DNA of 64,000 bases from Streptosporangium album (GTDB taxonomy: Bacteria > Actinomycetota > Actinomycetes > Streptosporangiales > Streptosporangiaceae). Numbering within the stretch: the stretch's first letter is position 1; the number at the start of each line of letters is the position of its first letter. Positions 1 to 11,058 of this stretch are shown here, one piece after another. Location of the stretch: contig NZ_JACHJU010000001.1 in assembly GCF_014203795.1 (NCBI RefSeq), forward strand, positions 1 through 64,000. The letters are read 5' to 3'. Under the pieces are notes generated by a model. The model was given only the letters and a program-made list of their open reading frames with translations, was not told the DNA's origin and did not search any database. The position numbers were made by a program, and so were the translations under genes.

Positions 1-84
1 GGCAAGGCGGAGGTGCTGTCACACTGGGGTTGTCGACGAGAACATCGCCCCGCCGGGACACGCCCGGCCCACGGCGGCACGAGA

Positions 85-114
85 GCGGCCCGGGTGCTCG
101 AGCACCCGGGCCGC
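85..114 (-). terminator. Palindromic terminator hairpin
   Basis: A perfect 30-base palindrome (15-nt arms, no unpaired loop in the duplex form) lies 45 bases beyond the stop of the secreted-protein gene. It is GC-rich with no T-run, as is common for actinomycete terminators. Its role as terminator is inferred from its position. Confidence 0.6.
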
Positions 115-158
115 CGCCTGTCAGACCCGCTCACCGGGAGCGGGCCTCGATCTCACCG

Positions 159-1220
159 TCAGCGCCTGTAGACCCTGACGTAGTCACTCCCGCTGGAGTC
201 GCCGTAGAAGTCGCCGTCACCTCTGAAGACGAACTTCCAGTAACCGGACCTGTAAGTCTTGGCCTTGGTGTAGAGGTTGCCGCTGCCGTTGGACCACGTC
301 GTCTTGACGTAGCTCCACCGGTGCGAACCCTTGGCCTTGAAGTACAGCGCGACCTTGGCGCGGTAGCCCTCCCAGCCCGAGTCGTCCACCTGGAGCTTGC
401 CGGTGAACCGCAGATACCGGCCGTAGCGGACGGGCTCAGGCGAGGCGTTGAACTTGATGATGCGGCTGTCCGCGCGCTCCGGCTCCGGCTCCGGGTCGCC
501 GACCGTCACCTGGTCGGTGTCGCTCACCGACCCGTGGGCTCCGCCGTTGCCGTCGAACTCGGCACGCCACCAGCCGGTGGCCTCGGCCTTGACCTTGGTC
601 GCGAACCAGCCGCTGCGGCTGGTGCGGACCTTGGCGACGTGCCGGTAGGCGTCGGTGCCCCTCTCCCGGAAGGTGATCGTCACGGGCTGGTCGCCGTACT
701 CCCTCCAGCCGCCGCTGTCACGCAGCAGCCGGCCGGAGACCTCGAGGACATCGCCCCTGGTGACGTTGTCGGGAGAGGCGTCGAAGTCGACGATCTTGGT
801 GTCGAGGGCCTTCCTGAGCTCGACACCGAACTTGCCGCGCGTCGAGTCCTCCTTGCCGTCGCCGCTGTGGGCGATCGCGAGGAAGCTCCACTGCCCGGTG
901 GTGCTCTTGGCGTCGAACGACTTGGACGCCGTCCACTTGGTCTCGATGCCGTGCGGGCTGGGCTTCAGGTCGAGCGAGGTCCAGGCGCTGACGCCCGGCG
1001 CCTTGACCTGGAGTTCGGCCTTACCCGCCGCCTTCGTGGTGAAGCTGAACGTCGCGCTGACCGGCGACCCGGTCACCACGACGGGGCTGGGGTTGATCTC
1101 CACGTTGGAGATGACGGGGTCCGCCGAGGTTCCCGCTGCGGCCGTCGCGGAGGGTGCCAGAGCAAGCGCTCCGGCTCCCATGGCCACCGCGACGACGACG
1201 GCTCGGGTGCGTTGCAACAT
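159..1220 (-). CDS. Secreted protein with two tandem beta-sandwich-like repeats
   Basis: 353 aa starting at the ATG that gives a classical signal peptide: two arginines, a hydrophobic stretch rich in V/A/G/L, then an APSATA-AA cleavage region near residues 25-30. After an Ig-like region (about 30-130) come two related repeats of about 100 aa. Each starts with (I/V)xxFxASPxxV and contains a DSGW(R/E) turn, a SG(W/Y)...K core and a GDG/GNG acidic loop near its end. The repeats are joined by a short PEPEPE linker. No catalytic motif is visible, so an extracellular binding or structural role is inferred. The gene is monocistronic and ends at a strong hairpin. An upstream in-frame start would add 28 residues without improving the signal peptide. 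Confidence 0.85.
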   Translation of the reverse strand: MLQRTRAVVVAVAMGAGALALAPSATAAAGTSADPVISNVEINPSPVVVTGSPVSATFSFTTKAAGKAELQVKAPGVSAWTSLDLKPSPHGIETKWTASKSFDAKSTTGQWSFLAIAHSGDGKEDSTRGKFGVELRKALDTKIVDFDASPDNVTRGDVLEVSGRLLRDSGGWREYGDQPVTITFRERGTDAYRHVAKVRTSRSGWFATKVKAEATGWWRAEFDGNGGAHGSVSDTDQVTVGDPEPEPERADSRIIKFNASPEPVRYGRYLRFTGKLQVDDSGWEGYRAKVALYFKAKGSHRWSYVKTTWSNGSGNLYTKAKTYRSGYWKFVFRGDGDFYGDSSGSDYVRVYRR

Positions 1221-1427
1221 CTGGGTTGTCCATCCTCCCCATTGGCTGAACGCGGCATGAGGGTGCCACGTCACTTCTCTCAAGTAGACGCAAAGAAGAG
1301 GCAATTGGTTGATAGATCTGACAAGTTGTTATTAATAGCTGTCGAATAGGACCGTTCCACCGTCTCCACAGACCCAAAGGAGCCAAGGTTGGGGACGGGA
1401 GCGACCAGGAGGGACATAATTAGGGGT
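1221..1427. other. AT-rich divergent promoter region
   Basis: Intergenic region between the divergent secreted-protein and E1 genes. The stretch at about 1300-1350 is unusually AT-rich for this window (it contains TATTAATAG) and probably carries promoter elements, but no single -35/-10 pair can be assigned with certainty. A CATAAT hexamer at 1415-1420 sits 7 nt before the GTG chosen for the E1 gene, which would fit a leaderless transcript. Confidence 0.4.
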
Positions 1428-3638
<2,211 letters not shown>

Positions 3639-3676
3639 GCCGTCACGGGTGACCTGTCTGCCGAGGGGCCGGCCCC

Positions 3677-4819
3677 CTACAGCCAGTCGCGGCGCTTGAA
3701 CACCAGATAGAGGGTCACGCAGACGCCTGCCATCAGCAGCACCGCGAACGGATAGCCCAGGGCCCAGTGGATCTCGGGCATGACGTCGAAGTTCATGCCG
3801 TAGATGGTGCCGACGAGGGTGGGGGCGAAGAGGATGGCGGCCCAGGCGGAGATCTTCTTGACCTCCTCGTTCTGGGCGTTGCTGGCCTCGGTGAGGTTGG
3901 TCATGTGCTCGTTCTGCGCCTGGGCGACCATGGTCGAGTTGACCACGAGGATGTCGTGGAGCATCTGGCGGAATCCACTGACCCGCTCCGCCACGGTGAT
4001 CGCGTGATCGGCGACGTCGCGCAGGTATCTCTGCAGTTCCTGGTCCACCCCGTATTTGGCCGCCCCCGCGATGAACCCCTCGATCATGCCGAGCAGCGGC
4101 CGGGTGGCCCGCTGGAACTCGATCACCTCGCGCGAGAGCTCGTAGATGCGGCGGGAGACGCCGGGCTCGTTGCCGAAGACCTGCACCTCGATCTCGTCGA
4201 TGTCGTTCTGCAGGCCCGCGACGACCGGGGCGTAGCCGTCCACGACCGCGTCCATGATGGCGTAGAGCACCGCCTGCGGGCCCTGGCCGAGCAGTTCGGG
4301 GTCCGCCTCCATCCGGCGGCGGACCTGCGACAGGTCGGGGGCCTCGCTGTGCCGTACGGTGATCACGAAGTTCTGGCCGACGAAGACGTGCAGTTCGCCG
4401 AAGCCGACCTCCTCGGTCTCGTCCAGGTATCTGGCCGGGCGGAGCACCACGAACAGCGTGTCCCCGTAACGGTCGGCCTTGGGCCGCTGGTGGGCGACGA
4501 TGGCGTCCTCGACGGCCAGTTCGTGCAGATCGAACTCCTCGGCGACGTTGAGGATCACCGCCTCCTCCGGGCGGTAGAAACCGATCCAGGCCATGCTGTC
4601 GGGGGTGTTCTTCAGGCACGCGAAGGCATCGGGCAGCGACTCGGGGGTGGCGGTCCGCCGCCCGTCGACATAGATCGCGTTGTCGATGACGAGCGACCGG
4701 GGTGTGGACGGCTCGTCACCGGCGGAACGCGGGTCCATCGACCGTTCGGGAGAGTCGCGGGTGCCCCCGGAACGCCCGCGCATCAGGCTCCGCACGCCAC
4801 GCACTCGCCGATCAGCCAC
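3677..4819 (-). CDS. corA: CorA-like magnesium/divalent cation transporter
   Basis: 380 aa. The hallmark YGMNF motif lies between two C-terminal membrane segments (WAAILFAPTLVGTIYGMNF and YPFAVLLMAGVCVTLYLVF); the large N-terminal part is the cytosolic alpha/beta funnel domain. It forms a pentameric channel for Mg2+ or related cations. The GTG start at 4817-4819 is chosen because GAGGAGG precedes it by 6 nt; longer in-frame extensions are basic, low-quality sequence overlapping the next gene. It lies 19 bases after the SnoaL-like gene stop and is probably the last gene of a three-gene operon. Confidence 0.9.
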   Translation of the reverse strand: MADRRVRGVRSLMRGRSGGTRDSPERSMDPRSAGDEPSTPRSLVIDNAIYVDGRRTATPESLPDAFACLKNTPDSMAWIGFYRPEEAVILNVAEEFDLHELAVEDAIVAHQRPKADRYGDTLFVVLRPARYLDETEEVGFGELHVFVGQNFVITVRHSEAPDLSQVRRRMEADPELLGQGPQAVLYAIMDAVVDGYAPVVAGLQNDIDEIEVQVFGNEPGVSRRIYELSREVIEFQRATRPLLGMIEGFIAGAAKYGVDQELQRYLRDVADHAITVAERVSGFRQMLHDILVVNSTMVAQAQNEHMTNLTEASNAQNEEVKKISAWAAILFAPTLVGTIYGMNFDVMPEIHWALGYPFAVLLMAGVCVTLYLVFKRRDWL

Positions 4820-4838
4820 CTCTGCCTCCTCGTTCCGC

Positions 4839-5315
4839 TCATCTCGCGTCGATGAACTCCTCAAGCGATCGCATCGCCCTACCCCGTATCGTCGCCCGGA
4901 ACATCGGGGTCCAGCCGAAGAAGAGTCCCACCGGCCTGCCCAGGGCCATCTTGGACCAGTGCTTGAAGTCGAATTCGTCATGATGCCGGATGATCAGCCC
5001 GTCCTCGAACCTGAACAGGGCGTCGACCTCGTTGACAACCTGCCTGGCCGTCTTGCCGAAGGCGTAGCGGGCGGTCCAGTGCGCCGCACCGTCGTGGTCG
5101 CGTGCCGCGACGTCCCGGACGGTCACCTTGATGTCGCCGTCGCGGCCGAGCAGCATCCGCCACATGCCCATGACCCGGGCGCGGCCCTCCAGGTCCTGGA
5201 AGACGGGATCGCCGAACGTGACATCGGGGTGGTAGCACCGTTCCATGGCATCGGGATCACGGCGCGCGAAGGCGTCGTAGAAGCTCCGGATGAGCGCGGT
5301 GTTCTGGTCGTTCAC
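4839..5315 (-). CDS. SnoaL/NTF2-like family protein
   Basis: 158 aa with the NTF2-like start pattern (NTALIRSFYDAFARRDPDAMERCYHPDVTF) and a conical alpha+beta fold pattern to the end. Such proteins act as small polyketide cyclases, hydrolases or ligand-binding proteins; the substrate cannot be told from sequence. The GTG start overlaps the stop of the upstream amidohydrolase gene by 4 nt, indicating translational coupling. Confidence 0.85.
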   Translation of the reverse strand: MNDQNTALIRSFYDAFARRDPDAMERCYHPDVTFGDPVFQDLEGRARVMGMWRMLLGRDGDIKVTVRDVAARDHDGAAHWTARYAFGKTARQVVNEVDALFRFEDGLIIRHHDEFDFKHWSKMALGRPVGLFFGWTPMFRATIRGRAMRSLEEFIDAR

Positions 5316-6259
5316 GCGAGTCCCCCTGGTCGTCGATGTCCCGCTGGCCGAGTGTATTCGGAGGCGAAGTCGAGCAGAGTGGCGGCGCTGTCCCAGCAGA
5401 CCGCCCGTAGCCAGTCATCGCCGAGATCGAGGCGTTCCAGGGCGTGGAGCTGGTGGGCGTATGGGTAGGGGATGGTCGGGAAGTCGCTGCCGAGCAGGAC
5501 CTTGCCCGCCAGGCCGAGATCGCGCAGGCGTGGCCGGAGATGGGCGGGGAAGGGCATGCGGCGCTCGGAGAAGTCGGTGAAGGTCATCGTGGTGTCGAGC
5601 CGTACGTTGGCGAAGGTCTCGGCCATCGTGAAGAACTCCTCGTACTCCGGCATGCCGAGGTGCGCGACGACGACGGCCAGGCCGGGGTGCCGGGCGAGCA
5701 CGCCGGCGATCGGCGCCGGGCCGGTGCAGCGGCCGGGGAGGGGGATCGAGCTGGCGTGGACGACGACGGGAACGCCCCTGTCCGCCAGCAGCCCCCACAC
5801 GTCGTCGATCTCCTCAAGGCCGGGGTCGAAGTCGCCCACCTGCAGGTGGACCTTGAAGATGCGGGCTCCCCGGTCGAGTGCGTCCCGCACATAGTCGAGG
5901 ACTCCAGGTTCGGGGTAGAAGGTGGCCGACGGGATGCATCCCGGAGTACGGCGGGCGAAGTCGAGCGTCCAGGCGTTGAGGTCGGCCGCCATGCCGGGCC
6001 GGTGCGCGTAGGCCAGGGCGGGGAACGCCCGCACACCGAGGTCTCCCAGCAAGGCGACCCGTTCCTCGGCGGGCGCCCGGTAGTGGATCGGCCACCCCGC
6101 TCCCATCAGCGGGCCGCCGTGCTCGAAGTGGTGCCAGACCCTGCGTTCCATGCGCTCGGGGAGGAAGTGAACGTGCACGTCGGCCAGGCCGGGCAGGCCC
6201 AGCCTCCGCCACCAGGCGGGGACCTCGGCGTCCGCCGGTTCCAGAATCATGCTCTGCAC
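5312..6259 (-). CDS. Amidohydrolase-family metal-dependent hydrolase
   Basis: 315 aa with a TIM-barrel amidohydrolase layout. An HxH metal motif lies in GLADVHVHFLPE near the N-terminus, further barrel strands include VVVHAS and VVVAHLGMPEY, and GSDFPTIPY near the C-terminus supplies the final Asp. This resembles the ACMSD/TIM-barrel decarboxylase-hydrolase branch; the substrate is unknown. GTG at 6257-6259 or ATG at 6248-6250 could start it. It is the first gene of an operon with the SnoaL-like and corA genes, divergent from the M50-like gene. Confidence 0.85.
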   Translation of the reverse strand: MQSMILEPADAEVPAWWRRLGLPGLADVHVHFLPERMERRVWHHFEHGGPLMGAGWPIHYRAPAEERVALLGDLGVRAFPALAYAHRPGMAADLNAWTLDFARRTPGCIPSATFYPEPGVLDYVRDALDRGARIFKVHLQVGDFDPGLEEIDDVWGLLADRGVPVVVHASSIPLPGRCTGPAPIAGVLARHPGLAVVVAHLGMPEYEEFFTMAETFANVRLDTTMTFTDFSERRMPFPAHLRPRLRDLGLAGKVLLGSDFPTIPYPYAHQLHALERLDLGDDWLRAVCWDSAATLLDFASEYTRPAGHRRPGGLA

Positions 6260-6331
6260 GCTCTGACTTTATCCTCAGTGCACCGGATGTCGTGGGACGC
6301 TTTACTCCGGCGCTGAAAGGAGAGGTGACCG

Positions 6332-7045
6332 TTGTCCGAGGTGTGGGTGACCTTGACCACGGCCCAGGAGGCTCCACCTCTCTGGGTCGTGCTGCTATCC
6401 GCGCTGACCGCCCTGGCCGTGGTCACGTGGTCCGCCTCGTGGCATGTCTCACGGGGCCTGGTCACGATCGCGCACGAGGGAGGGCACGCGCTGACGGCGC
6501 TGCTCACCCGGCGTACGCTTCAGGGTATCCGGCTGCACTCCGACACCTCGGGTGTCACCCTGACCCGGGGCAGGCCCACCGGGCCGGGGATGATCCTGAC
6601 CGCCGCCGCCGGATATGTCGCACCGTCCCTGCTGGGGCTCGGCGGGGCGTGGCTGACCTCCTCCGGCTACGTCGCGATCCTGATCGCGCTGGTGATCGTG
6701 CTGCTCCTGTGCATGCTGGTGCTGATCCGCAACCTGTTCGGCGTGGTGAGCCTGCTGGCCACCGGCGGGGCGATAACCGCCTTCACCTGGTATGCCCCAC
6801 CCGACATCGACGCCGTCCTCGCCTACCTCGCCGTCTGGTTCCTGCTGCTGGGCGGCGTGCGGCCGATCGTGGAACTGCAGCGGAAGCGGCGCCACGGCCG
6901 CGCCCCGGACTCCGACGCCGACCAGCTCGCCCGGCTGACCTTCCTGCCCGGCGGCTTCTGGGTGCTGCTGTTCCTGCTGGTGGCGGCGGTCTGCCTGGTC
7001 TACGGCGCCTACCTCCTGGTCCCGTTGCCGCCCGGCTTTCCCTGA
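6332..7045 (+). CDS. M50-type integral membrane zinc metallopeptidase
   Basis: 237 aa. The zinc-binding HEGGH motif (H48, E49, H52) sits at the edge of a membrane segment, as in site-2-protease-like M50 proteins. Four to five further hydrophobic segments follow (for example YVAILIALVIVLLLCMLVLI and FWVLLFLLVAAVCLVYGAYLLV). It probably cleaves a membrane-embedded substrate or is a degenerate M50B-like protein. The TTG start is supported by AAGGAGAGG ending 7 nt upstream; the next in-frame GTG is at 6341. No substrate partner is evident nearby. Confidence 0.82.
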   Translation: MSEVWVTLTTAQEAPPLWVVLLSALTALAVVTWSASWHVSRGLVTIAHEGGHALTALLTRRTLQGIRLHSDTSGVTLTRGRPTGPGMILTAAAGYVAPSLLGLGGAWLTSSGYVAILIALVIVLLLCMLVLIRNLFGVVSLLATGGAITAFTWYAPPDIDAVLAYLAVWFLLLGGVRPIVELQRKRRHGRAPDSDADQLARLTFLPGGFWVLLFLLVAAVCLVYGAYLLVPLPPGFP

Positions 7046-7189
7046 GCGTCCGTTCCGAGTCGCGGTGTCCCCTGTGAAGGCGGGAGCCTCCGCGCCCGAG
7101 GTGGCTCCGGCCCCGCCCATTACGGCGGTCCCGGCCCGTGCCGTCGTTCTTCGAACCGCCTTGACCGCCGTGGAGTACTCTGTTTTTCA

Positions 7190-7219
7190 TTGACAGTTAA
7201 ACGATTTTTTAAGTTTATG
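7190..7219 (+). promoter_or_regulatory. Sigma-70-like promoter for the histidine kinase gene
   Basis: A consensus TTGACA at 7190-7195 is followed after 17-18 bases by GTTTAT/TTTATG, within a markedly AT-rich stretch about 35 bases before the kinase ATG. Inferred from sequence only. Confidence 0.5.
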
Positions 7220-7251
7220 GCCCTACGCCTCCCCCCGACGAGAGTAGGTCG

Positions 7252-7956
7252 ATGCCGCCCGCACTACACATCTCCGTAGCGGTTATAGCGGCAATTATCC
7301 TGACATTGCTATGCGTTACCGTGGTCCTGCTCCTGCGGATCAGGCGGCTCCGCGCCGAAAAAGAGAGGGCTGTCGTCCAGGCGCACGAGGAGTTCGCCCG
7401 GGATGTGCACGACCTGGTGGGGCACTGGCTGTGGCTGGCCTCGATCAAGAGCGAGCTGGCCTACCGGCGGGCGGCCGGCGACGCGCGCCTGCGCGGGGAT
7501 CTGGGTGAGGCGCTCCAGGCCGTACGGCATGCCGCGCACGCCGTCCGCAACGTCTCCACGATCCACCGGCAGGTGTCCCTGCAGGGCGAGAGCACGCGGG
7601 CACAGACCCTTCTCGCGGGCCTCGGAGCCGACTGCTCGGTCCGGGTGGACGCCACCGGCCTGCCCCGTGAGGTGAGCGCCACGCTGGGAGCCGTGGTCCG
7701 CGAGGGTGTCACGAACATGATGCGGCACAGCACGGTAAGAACCTGCGTGATCGAGCTGGACGCCCGTGGGGGCCCGCTGCGGCTGACCGTCACCAACGAC
7801 GGCGCCCCCGGCCGGAACCCGCGGCCGGCGTCCGGCGACGGGCTGGGCAATCTCCGTGACCGCGTCGCCCGGGTCGGGGGCACGGTGCGTGTGATCACCG
7901 GTGAGGACGGCTGGTTCACTCTGATCGCCGAAGTGCCGCAAAAATTTTCCGAATAA
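7252..7956 (+). CDS. NarL/DesK-type sensor histidine kinase of the lanthipeptide locus
   Basis: 234 aa, short for a histidine kinase. One N-terminal membrane segment (about residues 6-28), a HisKA_3 dimerisation helix with phosphoacceptor H53 in RDVHDLVGH, and a HATPase domain with N-box EGVTNMMRHS and GDGLGNLRDRV. There is essentially no extracytoplasmic sensor domain, so it may sense the membrane state, a peptide at the membrane, or a partner protein. It precedes the LanKC gene in the same direction. The only matching response regulator nearby is at the far end of the locus (16447-17172), so the pair seems to be split across the cluster. Confidence 0.87.
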   Translation: MPPALHISVAVIAAIILTLLCVTVVLLLRIRRLRAEKERAVVQAHEEFARDVHDLVGHWLWLASIKSELAYRRAAGDARLRGDLGEALQAVRHAAHAVRNVSTIHRQVSLQGESTRAQTLLAGLGADCSVRVDATGLPREVSATLGAVVREGVTNMMRHSTVRTCVIELDARGGPLRLTVTNDGAPGRNPRPASGDGLGNLRDRVARVGGTVRVITGEDGWFTLIAEVPQKFSE

Positions 7957-8032
7957 ATTTCACTTCCAACACAAAAGCGCAGGTAGCGCACATCTTCATG
8001 ATTAGGCCTGTGAAGTTTGCATGTATGAGTAG

Positions 8033-8064
8033 TTGACTTTGTAACTAGTCATTTCTCGGGTTAT
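8033..8064 (+). promoter_or_regulatory. Candidate promoter/operator upstream of LanKC
   Basis: A TTGACT hexamer at 8033-8038 overlaps an inverted repeat TGACT-N8-AGTCA (8034-8051). The region is AT-rich relative to its surroundings and lies about 55-70 bases before the LanKC start. A regulator site for the locus is plausible; the -10 element is unclear (GGTTAT at 8059-8064 gives long spacing). Confidence 0.35.
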
Positions 8065-8103
8065 CCGTAATTCTCTCTTCTGGAAGACAGCAGGGAGATT
8101 GCC

Positions 8104-10740
8104 GTGAATGACCAGTATGAGCTTTATTGCCTCGCGGACCGGCTCTTTTACGACACCCTTGACGGCCGCCGGGGCGACCACACCGACTTTCCGCTCGCCG
8201 TACGGGACGTCCCTGACGGCTGGGAGCACCAGGCGACCGACACCTGGATGCACTACGCGCCTCTGGCCACCCGGACGCCGCCGCAGGGTTGGAAGATCCA
8301 CGTGTCGGCCTGCCTGGAGGACGCCGAGCGGGCCATGGAGGCCGTCTGGGACTACTGCGTGGCGCGGGACATCGCGTTCAAGTTCCTGCGCAACCGGCCG
8401 GTCATGACGATGCTGAACTCCAAGGCCGCGGCACGCGGGTCCAGCGGCAAGCTTGTGACGATCTACCCCCTGGACGAGGCACAGCTCGAGCTCACGCTGA
8501 AAGAACTCGACGAGCTGCTCCGGGGTGTCAAGGGGCCCTACATCCTCAGCGATCTCCGTTACGGCCAGGGGCCGCTCTTCGTCCGCTACGGCGGTTTCGT
8601 GGCGCGACGGTGCCTGAGTGAGAACGGCGAACGGGTGCTGGCCATCGAGGACGCCGACGGGCGGCTGGTGCCCGACGTGCGCGAGCCCGCCTTCAGCCTG
8701 CCCTCCTGGGTGACGCTGCCCGAGTTCCTGGAGCCCCACCTGGCGGCCCGCAACGCGGTGACGACCAACGACCTGCCGTACACGATCGAGAGCGTCATCC
8801 AGTTCTCCAACGGCGGAGGCGTGTATCTCGGGCGGAACCTCGGCACCGGCGAGCGGGTCGTGCTGAAGGAGGCGCGCCCGTACGCCGGGCTCGACGCCGC
8901 CGACCGCGACGCCGTGACCCGGCTGGCGCACGAACGGGACATGCTGGAGCGCCTGGCCGGGCTGGACGCGGTGCCGGCCCTGGTCGACTACTTCACGCTC
9001 GGCGACCACCACTTCCTGGTCCAGGAGTTCGTCGACGGCAATCCGCTGCAGCGGCTCCTCGTGCAGAGGTATCCCCTGACCCGGGCGACCTGTGACCGGG
9101 AGACCATCGCCGAATACACCTCGTGGGTGCTCGACGTGCTGCCCAAGGTCCGGCAGGCGGTCGAGTCCCTGCACGGGCGGGGCGTGGTCTTCGGCGACCT
9201 GCACCCCAACAACATCCTCCTCACCGCAGAAGGCCGCCTGGTCCTGATCGACTACGAGGTCGCCACCCTCGCCGAGGACCGCGGCCGAGCCGCCCTGGCG
9301 CACCCGGCATTCGGCCCGCCACCCGACCGGCAGGGTGTCGAGATCGACGTCTACGCCCTCGCCTGCCTCTGCCTTGGACTGTTCGCCCCCCAGCTCACGA
9401 TCATGCTGCCGCTCGACCGGGCCAAGGTGGTCCAGCTCGCCGCGCTCGTCACGGAGACCTTCCCCGTGCCACCCGAGGTGGTCGAGGAGGCCGTCCGGAC
9501 CATCACGGGCCCCGCGCCCATGACGGTCCGGCCGATCCCCAGACCCGGCCTTGACCCGTGGCCCCAGGTCAAGGCGGCGATGGGCCAGGCGATCATGGCG
9601 AGCGCCACCCTGGATCGGGAGGACAGGCTCTTCCCCGGTGACGTGGCCCAGTTCCAGCCCGGCGGGGGGATCAACCTGGCGTACGGCGCGGCAGGTGTGC
9701 TCTACGCGCTGGAACGGTCCGGGATGCGCCGCTTGCCCGAGCACGAGGACTGGCTGCGCAGGAAGGCGCTGGCTCCCGACCCGGGAACGGGCATCGGGTT
9801 CTACGACGGACTCCACGGTGTGGCCTATGTCCTGGACCTGCTCGGACACCGTCAGGACGCGCTCGACACGGTGGAGCTGTGCCTGCGGGAGAAGGGGGAC
9901 GCCCTCCAGCTCGGCCTGTTCGGCGGGCTCGCGGGGATCGGGTTGAACCTGCTCCACCTGGGCGTGACGGCCCACGAGCGAGCCCTCATCGATCTGGCGT
10001 TCCAGATCGTCGACATCTGCGCGGACCGGCTCGGCGGCCCCGAGGATGTGCCCGAGACCAGCGGCGGCGCCGATCCCCGCGCGGGACTGATGTACGGTTC
10101 GTCCGGCCCCGCTCTGCTCTTCCTGCGCGCCTACGAGCGGACCGGCGACACCTCACTGCTCGACCGGGCGGCCGTGGCGCTCCGGCAGGACCTGCGGCGC
10201 TGCGTCTCCAGCGAGGACGGCACACTCCAGGTCAGCCAGGGCTGGCGCACCCTCCCCTACCTGGACGAGGGCTCGGTGGGCATCGGCCTGGTCCTCGCCC
10301 GCTACCTGGCCCACCGTGACAACGAGGACTTCCGCGCCGCGCTCGGTGGCCTCCGGCTCGTCACGCAGGGCCGCTACTTCGTCCAGCCGGGGCTGTTCAC
10401 CGGCCGGAGCGGCATGATCGCGGCCCTCGCCGCGGGCCTGGGGCCGGCACCGCACGACCCCGACATCGACTTGGCCGAGCAGATCCACGGGCTGGGCTGG
10501 CACGCGCTGCCCTACGGCGACGGGCTGGCATTCCCCGGCGACCAGCTGCTCAGGCTCTCCATGGACTTCGCGACCGGCACGGCCGGAGTCCTGTTCGCGA
10601 TGAGCACCGCGCTGCACGACCGGCCGGTGTTCCTCCCCTTTACCGAGCCGCCCGGCGGCACAGGCGCCCTGACCGTGGCATTGCCTGTGCATGGATCCGC
10701 CGAGCGTCTCCGCTCCCACGAGCTACTGAAGGAGGTGTAA
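8104..10740 (+). CDS. Class III lanthipeptide synthetase (LanKC)
   Basis: 878 aa with the three-domain order of class III enzymes. An N-terminal phospho-Ser/Thr lyase region (about 1-210) is followed by a Ser/Thr kinase domain with candidate ATP-binding K255, catalytic loop FGDLHPNN (D365, N370) and Mg-binding D383 in IDYE. A C-terminal LanC-like alpha-toroid (about 530-870) has the repeated GxxG/GG turns (GLFGGLAGIG, MYGSSGPALL, FATGTAGV) but lacks the Cys/Cys/His zinc ligands, which separates it from class IV. It phosphorylates, eliminates and cyclises Ser/Thr/Cys in the precursors just downstream to form lanthionine or labionin. The GTG start has GGGAG 8 nt upstream. Resembles RamC/LabKC by architecture. 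Confidence 0.95.
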   Translation: MNDQYELYCLADRLFYDTLDGRRGDHTDFPLAVRDVPDGWEHQATDTWMHYAPLATRTPPQGWKIHVSACLEDAERAMEAVWDYCVARDIAFKFLRNRPVMTMLNSKAAARGSSGKLVTIYPLDEAQLELTLKELDELLRGVKGPYILSDLRYGQGPLFVRYGGFVARRCLSENGERVLAIEDADGRLVPDVREPAFSLPSWVTLPEFLEPHLAARNAVTTNDLPYTIESVIQFSNGGGVYLGRNLGTGERVVLKEARPYAGLDAADRDAVTRLAHERDMLERLAGLDAVPALVDYFTLGDHHFLVQEFVDGNPLQRLLVQRYPLTRATCDRETIAEYTSWVLDVLPKVRQAVESLHGRGVVFGDLHPNNILLTAEGRLVLIDYEVATLAEDRGRAALAHPAFGPPPDRQGVEIDVYALACLCLGLFAPQLTIMLPLDRAKVVQLAALVTETFPVPPEVVEEAVRTITGPAPMTVRPIPRPGLDPWPQVKAAMGQAIMASATLDREDRLFPGDVAQFQPGGGINLAYGAAGVLYALERSGMRRLPEHEDWLRRKALAPDPGTGIGFYDGLHGVAYVLDLLGHRQDALDTVELCLREKGDALQLGLFGGLAGIGLNLLHLGVTAHERALIDLAFQIVDICADRLGGPEDVPETSGGADPRAGLMYGSSGPALLFLRAYERTGDTSLLDRAAVALRQDLRRCVSSEDGTLQVSQGWRTLPYLDEGSVGIGLVLARYLAHRDNEDFRAALGGLRLVTQGRYFVQPGLFTGRSGMIAALAAGLGPAPHDPDIDLAEQIHGLGWHALPYGDGLAFPGDQLLRLSMDFATGTAGVLFAMSTALHDRPVFLPFTEPPGGTGALTVALPVHGSAERLRSHELLKEV

Positions 10741-10744
10741 CTAC

Positions 10745-10876
10745 ATGGTACTTCTCGACCTCCAGTCCTTGGAAGCCCCCACCGGCGGCGGTGGCGGCGG
10801 TGGCGGCAGCACGCTGACCGTTCTGGGCTGTCAGTCCTACAAGCCGAGCAACCTGAGCCTGCTGCTCTGCCACTAG
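10745..10876 (+). CDS. Class III lanthipeptide precursor 1
   Basis: 43 aa. Leader MVLLDLQSLEAP has the LLDLQ helix motif recognised by LanKC enzymes. Then come T13, eight consecutive glycines (14-21) and a 22-residue C-terminal part. The core has two labionin-type patterns: S22-x-x-T25-x-x-x-C29 (STLTVLGC) and S35-x-x-S38-x-x-x-C42 (SNLSLLLC), ending in His43. The second ring is nearly the same as the SxASLLLC ring of SapB (RamS). The start codon follows GAAGGAGGTG that overlaps the LanKC stop, so translation is coupled. Pro12 is the expected prolyl oligopeptidase site. Mature peptides are probably amphiphilic and exported. Confidence 0.93.
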   Translation: MVLLDLQSLEAPTGGGGGGGGSTLTVLGCQSYKPSNLSLLLCH

Positions 10877-10915
10877 TCCCTCTCCGAACGTCTTTCCAAG
10901 AAGTGAGGCAATCCC

Positions 10916-11050
10916 ATGGTTCTTCTCGACCTCCAGACCCTGGAGACCCCCGGCGGCCACGGCGGCGGCGGCGGTGGCGGCAGCACCCTGACGGTCCTGG
11001 GCTGTCAGTCCTACCAGCCCAGCAACCTGAGCCTGCTGCTCTGCCACTAG
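10916..11050 (+). CDS. Class III lanthipeptide precursor 2
   Basis: 44 aa, a tandem copy of precursor 1. Leader MVLLDLQTLETP, then GGH and seven glycines (16-22), then the same core except Lys to Gln at position 34. Labionin-type motifs are S23-x-x-T26-x-x-x-C30 and S36-x-x-S39-x-x-x-C43, ending in His44. The leader-core junction is one residue longer because of a His-containing glycine run. The start is supported by GTGAGG about 8 nt upstream. The near-identical core and conserved Pro12 argue that both copies are functional. Confidence 0.93.
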   Translation: MVLLDLQTLETPGGHGGGGGGGSTLTVLGCQSYQPSNLSLLLCH

Positions 11051-11058
11051 TGAACTGA

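Noticed and set aside
8104..10740. Class IV (LanL) or class II (LanM) lanthipeptide synthetase
   Set aside because: The cyclase domain lacks the zinc-binding Cys/Cys/His residues, and the precursors have the class III LLDLQ leader.
10784..10981. Glycine tract as a sequencing or slippage artefact
   Set aside because: Both precursor copies keep the frame on each side of tracts of different length and codon order, and the downstream cores are nearly the same.
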